Shown: one piece after another, positions 1 to 5,470 of the stretch
Position numbering within the stretch: position 1 is the first letter of the stretch
Layout: every line of letters starts with the position of its first letter
NCBI GenBank assembly: GCA_013203755.1
Contig: JABMPI010000560.1
Coordinates: forward strand, 1-5,470
Length of the DNA stretch: 5,470 bases
Direction: 5' to 3'
Source of the DNA: Bacteroidota bacterium
GTDB lineage: Bacteria; Bacteroidota; Bacteroidia; Bacteroidales; Prolixibacteraceae
Made by a program: the position numbers and the translations under genes
The notes under the pieces: model-generated
What the model was told of the DNA's origin: nothing
Databases searched by the model: none
Seen by the model: only the letters and a program-made list of their open reading frames with translations

Positions 1-1
1 C

Positions 2-199
2 CTTTACCCGGTATTGAAAAAGATGGAAGCTCTGAAATACATTAAATCGTATTGGAACGTAAAAGAATTTGACAGACCCCGCAAATATTATAAAGTTTTA
101 GCCAAGGGTAACGTGGCATTGGAAGAATCGAAAGAAGACTGGGCATTAATGCAAAATATTCTTAATAACCTATGGACATCTCAGGCGAGTTCGATTTAA
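2..199 (+). CDS. PadR-family transcriptional regulator, C-terminal part (5' end outside window)
   Basis: The reading frame is open from base 2, so the gene starts left of the window and only the last 65 or so residues are present. They begin with LYPVLKKMEALKYIKSYW, continue with the DRPRKYYKVLAKG stretch (the beta-wing of a winged helix) and end in a helix containing W and several leucines (EDWALMQNILNNLW). This is the standard second half of a PadR winged-helix repressor. Such proteins bind operator DNA as dimers and often repress their own operon, commonly with a membrane protein or transporter gene. Here the last 28 nt overlap the start of the next gene, which encodes a HAAS-type membrane protein, the classic PadR partner. 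The internal ATG at 23 is not the real start because the conserved LYPVLKK segment lies upstream of it. The family call is firm; the ligand and targets are unknown. Confidence 0.9.
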   Translation, partial: LYPVLKKMEALKYIKSYWNVKEFDRPRKYYKVLAKGNVALEESKEDWALMQNILNNLWTSQASSI

Positions 200-864
200 A
201 GGCTGCTTTAGAACAGTGGGAGAAATCAAACTTTTCGCAAAAGGAAGTAACCCCGGCCGACAAAAAAGAACTTAAAAGTCATATTCTCGATTCTATTGAT
301 GAACTCCAGGAAAATGGTTTATCTGAGGAGGAGGCATTTGCTATTGCACAAATGAGGTTTGGCGACAGAAAGGATTGGGGTGAAGAAATGCAAACCCTCA
401 ACGAGGATAACTTCCAGTTGAAAAAGATTGTGTTGTTATTTAGTGGAGTTATTCTTTTTATATTTTTTTACAATCTTATTCTTTGCTCAAATAGACTTTT
501 ACTTCTGTGGTCTAATTATTATAACGGCGATGTTGAATCAAATGTTAAAAATGTCAGAGTATTTTATAATGTAACATATGCTCTTTTGGTTTCGTCGATT
601 GTAGCCCTATATTTTCTGCATGAACCCATAAAATGGCTTTTTGAAAAAGTAATTTTAAATTCAAAATGGATTATTCTACTCATTTTAGCTTTAATCGTTG
701 TTGTTGGAGCAGAAAGACTTCTAGCACCACAATTAAGAGACTCTATTAATAATGCATCGTTAGAAGATACTTTCTTTAGTTTAGAAAGATATTTTAAATA
801 TATATATATCTTTATTATAGGAATTGGATATGTAAGTATTTATAAAAGGTATCAAAATAAATAG
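172..864 (+). CDS. Membrane protein with N-terminal HAAS-like / permease prefix domain and four TM helices
   Basis: This is a 230-residue protein. Residues about 5-66 form a charged helical domain (FDLKAALEQW, then ELKSHILDSIDELQENGLSEEEAFAIAQMRFGD). It matches the pattern of the HAAS/permease prefix domain 1 often encoded next to PadR regulators; its biochemical role is unclear. Four hydrophobic helices follow at about 85-105, 131-149, 166-184 and 207-224, and the protein ends in a short basic tail (KRYQNK). I recognise no catalytic motif in the membrane part. The ATG at 172 is favoured because the domain begins within a few residues of it and the 28-nt overlap with the PadR gene suggests translational coupling. 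Expression is probably controlled by that repressor. A role in envelope sensing or in modulating a transporter is possible but speculative. The N-terminal domain is fairly secure; the overall function is unknown. Confidence 0.8.
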   Translation: MDISGEFDLKAALEQWEKSNFSQKEVTPADKKELKSHILDSIDELQENGLSEEEAFAIAQMRFGDRKDWGEEMQTLNEDNFQLKKIVLLFSGVILFIFFYNLILCSNRLLLLWSNYYNGDVESNVKNVRVFYNVTYALLVSSIVALYFLHEPIKWLFEKVILNSKWIILLILALIVVVGAERLLAPQLRDSINNASLEDTFFSLERYFKYIYIFIIGIGYVSIYKRYQNK

Positions 865-869
865 CATAT

Positions 870-883
870 AATTTAGTTTATTA
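870..883 (+). repeat. 14-bp direct repeat, copy 1 (upstream of lipoprotein gene)
   Basis: AATTTAGTTTATTA occurs here and again, identical, at 1590-1603, a 720-bp offset. This copy lies 48 bp before the lipoprotein ATG, the other 3 bp before the GTG of the ligase-like gene. It could be a shared regulatory word, but such an AT-rich sequence could also recur by chance. Confidence 0.45.
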
Positions 884-898
884 TAGAATAAATTTATT

Positions 899-905
899 TA
901 TTTTG
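899..905 (+). promoter_or_regulatory. Weak candidate Bacteroidota -7 promoter element for the three-gene operon
   Basis: TATTTTG resembles the Bacteroidota -7 consensus TAnnTTTG but is one base short in spacing. The position is reasonable, 26 bp before the lipoprotein ATG, and the 14-bp repeat at 870-883 falls roughly where a -33 element would lie. No good TTG-type -33 motif is visible, so this is only a candidate. The 67-bp gap (865-931) is the only sizeable intergenic space before the operon, so a promoter is expected somewhere in it. Confidence 0.3.
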
Positions 906-931
906 TAGTTCTATTTATAAATAATTGGACT

Positions 932-1573
932 ATGAAAAATATTGTTCTTGTAATTATTCTGAGTTTTGTATTATTTTCTTGCACTAAAGAAGAGGAGTTG
1001 AATTTTTCCTGCAATCCTGAAATTGATGCAATTGTTAAATCTGGAGTTATTGAATTCTCAGAAATCGGTTTATCCGAACTTTTAGAGTATGATATTGAAT
1101 TGCAAAAGGCAATTTTTCGAAGTTTTTCTGCCGATAAAAAAAGGGATTTTTGGTTGGAAAAATTAGATTCTGTTGTAAACACAGGATTCAATCTTAAAGA
1201 GATAGAACACGTAGAAAAATTAGTTGGACATATTACAACGGATTACTTTGCCATCAAATTGGATTCATTGGAATTTTCTAATCGGAAGGAATTTGAAAAT
1301 GAATGGGTTACTTATGCTAAAAATGATCTTCTCTGGGATGAATCGAAGATTCATTTTATTGTAAGCTCGTTATGTGTTACTGAAAGTCAGTATTCGCAAG
1401 TGATTTTAGAATTGGAAGAAATTACTTTAATAATTTTAAGCGGTAATTGTACTTGCAGTACAGAGTCTGATTATTGTTCCGATTTTGAAAGGCGTTGTGA
1501 AGAAAATGGATGTCAAGAAGAAGGAGGTTGTGGTTGGCTATGGGATTACACTTGCAACGGTAACTGTTTATAA
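932..1573 (+). CDS. Fulvocin C-related cysteine-rich lipoprotein
   Basis: This 213-residue protein begins with a lipoprotein signal peptide (MKNIVLVIILSFVLFSC; lipobox LFSC, lipidated Cys17). The acidic patch that follows (TKEEE) resembles the Bacteroidota signal for lipoprotein surface export. Residues about 28-165 are mostly helical and match the general pattern of bacteriocin fulvocin C-related proteins (QKAIFRSFSADKKRDFWLEKLD). The last 44 residues hold eight cysteines: 173, 175, 182, 189, 194, 200, 208 and 212. The start of this tail, NCTCSTESDYC, and its end, GCGWLWDYTCNGNCL, closely resemble fulvocin C of Myxococcus fulvus as I remember it (NCSCSTASDYC and CNGN near its end). By analogy the cysteines probably form disulfides in the periplasm or at the surface. 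Unlike a typical bacteriocin, the tail is strongly acidic and sits on a lipid-anchored protein. The next gene follows after 33 nt, so it is likely the first gene of the operon. Bacteriocin activity is not shown; an anchored toxin, a processed precursor or a structural surface protein are all possible. Confidence 0.82.
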   Translation: MKNIVLVIILSFVLFSCTKEEELNFSCNPEIDAIVKSGVIEFSEIGLSELLEYDIELQKAIFRSFSADKKRDFWLEKLDSVVNTGFNLKEIEHVEKLVGHITTDYFAIKLDSLEFSNRKEFENEWVTYAKNDLLWDESKIHFIVSSLCVTESQYSQVILELEEITLIILSGNCTCSTESDYCSDFERRCEENGCQEEGGCGWLWDYTCNGNCL

Positions 1574-1589
1574 AAAAGTATCATAAATA

Positions 1590-1603
1590 AATTTAGTTTA
1601 TTA
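1590..1603 (+). repeat. 14-bp direct repeat, copy 2 (upstream of ligase-like gene)
   Basis: This is identical to 870-883 (AATTTAGTTTATTA) and ends 3 bp before the GTG start at 1607. It overlaps a small inverted repeat, AATAAA (1586-1591) and TTTATT (1597-1602) with a 5-nt loop, that could form a weak hairpin in the leader. The effect on translation, if any, is unknown. Confidence 0.4.
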
Positions 1604-1606
1604 GGG

Positions 1607-3577
1607 GTGAATAAAATTTATTTCAATAAATTGGTTTTCATCGTTTTAAGCCTTCCTATTTGTACTTTACCCTTTGGATTTTCTAAATTGTTTGTACAAC
1701 CCCAAACCGGACAGTCTTTACTATTTCTATCATTAATAAGTTTTATTCTTTTTGTAGGTGTTTATTACTTAATTTTTCAGCAGAATAAATCCAAAAAACA
1801 ATATCGAAATGATATTTTATTGCTTTCTTTTATCGTTTTTGGGATTGCGAATTCAATTTTATTAAAAAAGGAATTTGGTCAATATAAAGAATATTTTTGG
1901 GAACTGACAGGATTATTAATTCTATATATTATTGTACGGAATTCAAAATCAAATATCATTTCGATATTGTTTTTTGGATTTATTATTGCCGGTTTTTTAC
2001 AATCAATTTACGGAATTTTTCAGTTGGTAGATATTTTCCCATCCAATCATCGTCAATTTCCAGTTACCGGAAGCTTTAACAACCCAGGACCTTATGCAGG
2101 ATATTTGGCTTCAGCTTTACCCTTTTCTATCGTTTTCCTTTGGTTTACACAATCTGAAAAAAGATATTCCTCAACATACATTGTTCACAATGTTACCCCA
2201 AAGTATTTTTTCAAAAAAACAATTCATTCAAATAAACGAACTACAGTATTTGTCGCAATATTATTGATCACCATTTCGATTGTATTTATGATTATAGCAG
2301 CAAAGTCGAGAGCAGCATTGTTGGCAATAATTGTGTCTATGTTATATCTGTTTTTTCAGTTTTATAAACTCCCGCTGAATGAAAAGAAACGGCATTGGAA
2401 AATACAAATTGGAAAATCAAACTTTAAATCTAAAGGTTTCCAATTTTTGTTTTCAATTTTTCTAATAGTTATAGTTGGTTTGGCTTCTATTGGGCTGTAT
2501 CAAATGAAAAAAGATTCAGCCGATGGACGATTGCTTATCTGGAACGTAACTTCTAAAATGATACAAGATACGCCATTGTTTGGCCATGGGACAAATGGAT
2601 TCCAAGCCAATTACATGGAATATCAAGCTGATTTTTTTGAGGCAAATCCAACCTCGCATTTTGCATCTTTGGCTGATAATAATATCTATGCATTTAATGA
2701 GTTTCTGAGGATAGCATCAGAACATGGACTGGCTGGATTAATAATCGTTTTAGTTATTTTGTATTTTCTCTTTTTTGGTAATTTTAAAAATGATTTGAAC
2801 AGAAATGAAATATTGCTATTAATTTCAGCTAAGGCAGGTTTGATTTCAATCTTAGTTTTTAGCCTTTTTTCATATCCACTCGAAATTTTACCCATAAAAC
2901 TTAACCTTGTAATTTTTATTGCAATTATTGCATCTTTTCAAAAATCAATTTTCAAATTTCAGCAAAATAATTTCAGCATTAATATTTGGGGCAGGAGAAT
3001 TGTTGGAGTAATTTTAATGGGATTGTCTATTTTGTTAATATCCAATATTTCCGGAACGTATAAAGCTCAAAGAAATTGGAAGCTAGGCTATACTACTTAT
3101 AAATTAGGTGCTTATAAACACAGTCTGAAATATCTAGAAAATGCTCTACCCAATTTAAATAATAATGGCGAATTTCTAATTCAATATGCTAAAGCATTAT
3201 CACTAAGCGGAGAAAATAAAATGACAATAACACAACTTGAACGAGCAAAGAAGTATTTACCAAATTCAATTGTATATACTACTTTGGGGGACAGTTATAG
3301 AAATCTAGGTGAATTCTATTTAGCAGAAAAATCATATATAAAAGCCATACTGATGGTTCCAAGTCGTTTCTATCCGAAATATTTATTGGCAAAACTCTAT
3401 ATTGAAAATGGAGAGTATAAAAAAGCGAGAGAAATTGCAAAGGAACTGTTAAAGAAAAAAATAAAGGTTGAGTCGATGGCAATACTTGAGATAAAAAAAG
3501 AAATGAAAGAGTTAATAGAAAATTTAGAAAAAGCACAACAACAAGGAAACCCCCAAAAGGTATATCAAAATGAATAA
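1607..3577 (+). CDS. O-antigen ligase / Wzy_C-like polytopic membrane protein with C-terminal TPR repeats
   Basis: This 656-residue inner-membrane protein has about ten to twelve hydrophobic helices between residues 8 and 480. Landmarks of the Wzy_C superfamily appear in order: FNNPGPYAGYL (157-167), a helix ending in KSRAALLA (233-240), and a large periplasmic loop with SADGRLLIWN (304-313, Arg308) and PLFGHGTNGF (323-332). NEFLRIASEHGLAG (364-377) and FSYPLE (421-426) follow. Proteins of this superfamily transfer lipid-linked glycans to lipid A (WaaL), to growing polymer (Wzy) or to protein (PglL/PilO). Residues about 490-622 form roughly four TPR-like helical hairpins on the periplasmic side, a possible partner-binding platform. 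The start is a GTG; no ATG exists between the preceding in-frame stop (1571-1573) and this point, and the hydrophobic N-terminus follows directly. The gene lies 33 nt after the lipoprotein gene and overlaps the transglutaminase-like gene by 8 nt. No glycan synthesis genes are nearby, so the acceptor is unknown; the operon partners are candidates. Confidence 0.88.
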   Translation: MNKIYFNKLVFIVLSLPICTLPFGFSKLFVQPQTGQSLLFLSLISFILFVGVYYLIFQQNKSKKQYRNDILLLSFIVFGIANSILLKKEFGQYKEYFWELTGLLILYIIVRNSKSNIISILFFGFIIAGFLQSIYGIFQLVDIFPSNHRQFPVTGSFNNPGPYAGYLASALPFSIVFLWFTQSEKRYSSTYIVHNVTPKYFFKKTIHSNKRTTVFVAILLITISIVFMIIAAKSRAALLAIIVSMLYLFFQFYKLPLNEKKRHWKIQIGKSNFKSKGFQFLFSIFLIVIVGLASIGLYQMKKDSADGRLLIWNVTSKMIQDTPLFGHGTNGFQANYMEYQADFFEANPTSHFASLADNNIYAFNEFLRIASEHGLAGLIIVLVILYFLFFGNFKNDLNRNEILLLISAKAGLISILVFSLFSYPLEILPIKLNLVIFIAIIASFQKSIFKFQQNNFSINIWGRRIVGVILMGLSILLISNISGTYKAQRNWKLGYTTYKLGAYKHSLKYLENALPNLNNNGEFLIQYAKALSLSGENKMTITQLERAKKYLPNSIVYTTLGDSYRNLGEFYLAEKSYIKAILMVPSRFYPKYLLAKLYIENGEYKKAREIAKELLKKKIKVESMAILEIKKEMKELIENLEKAQQQGNPQKVYQNE

Positions 3578-5105
3578 AAGAAAAGGATTGTATATAGTTG
3601 GCGTTATTCTAATAACTGCAGTTGTATTGTTTGGCATAAACAAATTCAGCCAAAAATCTTCGCCCTTAAATGTTGCATTAGAACAAGCCAATGAGAATCG
3701 CACTGAACTGGAGCTGGTTTTAGATCATTATACTAAAATTGATATTGATGAAGAAAAACTGAAAGCCGCCCAATATTTGATTACCAATAGTTCTATTCAT
3801 TCTTCCATAAGAACTGAACTAAAAAACAAATCAAATGAACCGGTTGTTTTTAACCCAATGGCATATCCTACTGTTCGTGCAACAAGAGAGGCTAAAGATT
3901 CTGTTTTCAAAGATGCTCAGATAAACCAACATGTTTTACCGGATAGCCAATCCTTAAAATCTAAATACTTAATCAAGCATATCAATTTTATAATTGAGGT
4001 CTGGAGAAAAAGCCCTTGGAAAGAAAATGTCGATTTTGATCAGTTTTGCAAATACATTCTTCCTTACCGGGTGGTTGATGAGCCAATTTCCCCCTGGGTT
4101 GAGATTTTAAATAAAAAATATGCACATATTCTGGATACGCTGTCAGACAAATCGATTCTAAACGCATGCAAAGCAGTCAATGCTCAATTGGCAAAGGACA
4201 TTTTTTTCGATGATCGTTGGTATCTGGGAGGGCTTGGCACTCAGACTGTTCCAGAGATTATAGAATCAGGCAGTGGCAATTGCGACGATTTAACAGTTTA
4301 CGGCGCATCTGTTATGCGCTCTCTTGGTATTCCGGTAGCAGTTGATTTCGATTTGCATGGTCGATATAATAATGGACATAGTTGGTGTGTTGTACTGGAT
4401 GAACGAGGAAAATCCTGGAGTTTTGGCCCGGGTGAGCAACAGCCGGGTGAGCACCAAAATACTTTTGAAGAGCTTCGTTGGAGAAGGTTGGCAAGAGTGT
4501 TTAGAAGAAATTTTGCCATAACTTCAAATCAATTACATACTGAAGTCGAAGACGTAAACACTATCCCTCCATTTTTTAGAACATCAAATACTGAAGATGT
4601 TACAGAAGAATACGTAAATACTTTTGATGTAGAATATAAAGTACCTAAACTCCCTACAAAGAAAGATTTTCTGTATTTATGCGTGTATAATAATCAAACC
4701 TGGCGGCCAATTCAAATGGGTACATTAAAACAGAATACCGCGGTGTTTCCAAATATGGGAGCTGATATCATGTATTTAGTTGGATATTATCACAACAACC
4801 GAATTTATCCGGTTTCGGAACCATTTATTTTGGAAAGGGATGGAACTAAAACAATCATTGCCGGGTCATCAATGAAAGCAAATAAGGGATTCCAAATAGA
4901 TAAAATAAGTGGATACGAATATGTAAAAAAGGATAAAGATTATGAATTATTTTTCTGGGATACCAACAAGTGGAAGTTTGTTTATGAAAGAAAACCCATA
5001 AAAGATAGTTTGATTATAGTTGACAGTCTGAATAAAAATACTCTATATCGATTTCAGGAAATTTCACGACCATTTACTGTTGGTGATACTTTGACTTTTT
5101 GGTAA
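3570..5105 (+). CDS. Membrane-anchored transglutaminase-like domain protein
   Basis: This 511-residue protein has one N-terminal hydrophobic segment (residues 7-23) after a basic start (MNKRKG) and no lipobox, so it is probably anchored in the inner membrane facing the periplasm or cleaved by signal peptidase I. Residues about 35-180 match the N-terminal region of Bacteroidota transglutaminase-like proteins (ANENRTELELVLDHY; FDQFCKYILPYRVVDEPISPW). The transglutaminase fold follows, with Cys238 in GSGNCDDLT and His270 in NNGHSWCVVLDERG. The usual third residue, an Asp a dozen or so residues after the His, is not obvious: the matching stretch reads SWSFGPGEQQ. Two beta-rich segments complete it (LCVYNNQTWRPIQMG, about 369-384, and YELFFWDTNKWKF, 458-470), and it ends in a terminal Trp, as I recall for homologues. 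It may cleave, amidate or cross-link peptides; the substrate is unknown. The ATG lies in the last codons of the preceding gene, with AAAAGG 9 nt upstream, so translational coupling is likely. GC content is locally higher around 4250-4500 than in the two upstream genes. Confidence 0.9.
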   Translation: MNKRKGLYIVGVILITAVVLFGINKFSQKSSPLNVALEQANENRTELELVLDHYTKIDIDEEKLKAAQYLITNSSIHSSIRTELKNKSNEPVVFNPMAYPTVRATREAKDSVFKDAQINQHVLPDSQSLKSKYLIKHINFIIEVWRKSPWKENVDFDQFCKYILPYRVVDEPISPWVEILNKKYAHILDTLSDKSILNACKAVNAQLAKDIFFDDRWYLGGLGTQTVPEIIESGSGNCDDLTVYGASVMRSLGIPVAVDFDLHGRYNNGHSWCVVLDERGKSWSFGPGEQQPGEHQNTFEELRWRRLARVFRRNFAITSNQLHTEVEDVNTIPPFFRTSNTEDVTEEYVNTFDVEYKVPKLPTKKDFLYLCVYNNQTWRPIQMGTLKQNTAVFPNMGADIMYLVGYYHNNRIYPVSEPFILERDGTKTIIAGSSMKANKGFQIDKISGYEYVKKDKDYELFFWDTNKWKFVYERKPIKDSLIIVDSLNKNTLYRFQEISRPFTVGDTLTFW

Positions 5106-5118
5106 GTTTAGTTCCCAC

Positions 5119-5157
5119 TTTAACAAATTAAATTGAGGTCCAATTTTATTTGTTAAA
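5119..5157 (+). terminator. Long AT-rich hairpin after the operon, possible terminator
   Basis: Positions 5119-5135 and 5141-5157 are complementary over 17 pairs with a single T-T mismatch (5129/5147), around a 5-nt loop AGGTC. It starts 13 bp after the stop codon of the transglutaminase-like gene, the usual place for a terminator. The stem is almost all A-T and no T-run follows it on either strand, so it is not a textbook intrinsic terminator. It may instead act as an RNA 3'-end stabiliser. Confidence 0.45.
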
Positions 5158-5303
5158 AAATAAACTTCATCATTGATTCAAAATTATTCACACCATCTGG
5201 CTATCCACAGAACACATGAAATGCATAGATCAACTATTTATACATATTGTATATTGCACTTTGAATATTAAATTCACAGATTTATACCACAAACCATCAA
5301 AAA

Positions 5304-5470
5304 TTATTTATGGATGCTCAAACCCAAAGTCTGGAATCTAAAGCCATTGTTAATGCGTAACAACAAGTCCTCGTTCTCTACCCAGCGTTTTGAAAGACCG
5401 TTTTTTAACCAGGAATAATAGCTGCTTTCCCCTATTTTAAATACTCTGCACATCATCTCAATAGAAAATC
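5304..5470 (-). pseudogene. IS3-family transposase (OrfB) fragment, truncated
   Basis: On the minus strand an open frame enters from the right edge and stops at 5304-5306, giving 54 readable residues. The first 39 or so (FSIEMMCRVFKIGESSYYSW, then LKNGLSKRWVENEDLLLRI) follow the N-terminal pattern of IS3-group OrfB transposases: a Met-Cys-Arg-Val-(Leu/Phe) start, a Tyr-Tyr-x-Trp motif, an Arg-x3-Asn segment and a Leu-rich helix. An intact OrfB would continue into the YG-x-R-(I/R) region and the DDE integrase core. Here the sequence switches near 5350 to an unrelated tail (NNGFRFQTLGLSIHK) and stops, and I found no continuation in the other minus-strand frames down to about 5150. The element is therefore probably a decayed remnant cut at its 3' side. 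The rest lies outside the window, so the state of its 5' part is unknown. Confidence 0.72.

Noticed and set aside
887..898. 12-bp palindrome AATAAATTTATT followed by TATTTT as a terminator after the membrane protein gene
   Set aside because: A perfect palindrome without a loop and with only A-T pairs would be a very weak hairpin; it is expected by chance in such AT-rich DNA.
898..1191. 97-codon open frame on the minus strand
   Set aside because: It is antisense to the lipoprotein gene, shows no family resemblance, and the + strand frame has a clear signal peptide and conserved tail.
4298..4519. Overlapping minus-strand open frames of 60-73 codons
   Set aside because: They lie opposite the transglutaminase catalytic region, where higher GC makes antisense frames long by chance; no recognisable domain.
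5184..5209. Two DnaA-box-like words, TTATTCACA (5184-5192) and CTATCCACA (5201-5209), suggesting an origin
   Set aside because: Each has one mismatch to TTATCCACA, there are only two, and no dnaA, dnaN or replication genes are nearby. They are better explained by the CACAGA-type intergenic repeat words or chance.
5216..5341. 41-codon + strand open frame in the right intergenic region
   Set aside because: No family resemblance, and its 3' part runs antisense to the transposase fragment; most likely a chance frame.
1..5470. CRISPR array, tRNA, rRNA or riboswitch
   Set aside because: No regularly spaced repeats, no cloverleaf with a TTC-type arm and no conserved rRNA or riboswitch segments were seen on either strand.

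Overview
The window looks like a piece of a Bacteroidota chromosome. It is AT-rich, has A/T-rich leaders with little Shine-Dalgarno signal, and carries protein families typical of that phylum: a PadR regulator paired with a HAAS-type membrane protein, an acidic-patch lipoprotein, a TPR-tailed O-antigen-ligase-like protein and a periplasmic transglutaminase-like protein. I cannot name the genus from sequence alone.

Left part (1-864): the 3' end of a PadR-family repressor gene enters from the left edge. Its last 28 nt overlap a gene for a four-helix membrane protein with an N-terminal HAAS-like (permease prefix) helical domain. This is the usual PadR plus partner arrangement.

Centre (about 870-5105): three genes on the + strand look like one transcription unit. 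(1) A 213-residue lipoprotein has a C-terminal 44 residues holding eight cysteines that resemble the Myxococcus bacteriocin fulvocin C, so it belongs to the bacteriocin fulvocin C-related group. (2) After a 33-nt gap comes a 656-residue polytopic Wzy_C (O-antigen ligase/polymerase-like) protein with C-terminal TPR repeats. (3) Overlapping it by 8 nt is a 511-residue membrane-anchored transglutaminase-like protein with the C-terminal beta domains seen in Bacteroidota homologues. No polysaccharide biosynthesis genes flank the ligase-like gene. The three genes may therefore form a small export or envelope-modification cassette centred on the cysteine-rich lipoprotein. This is inference from gene order.

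Right part (5106-5470): a long AT-rich inverted repeat lies just after the operon and may end transcription. It is followed by about 150 bp of noncoding sequence with short inverted and repeated words. On the minus strand, a fragment of an IS3-family transposase (OrfB) runs off the right edge and appears broken at its inner end.
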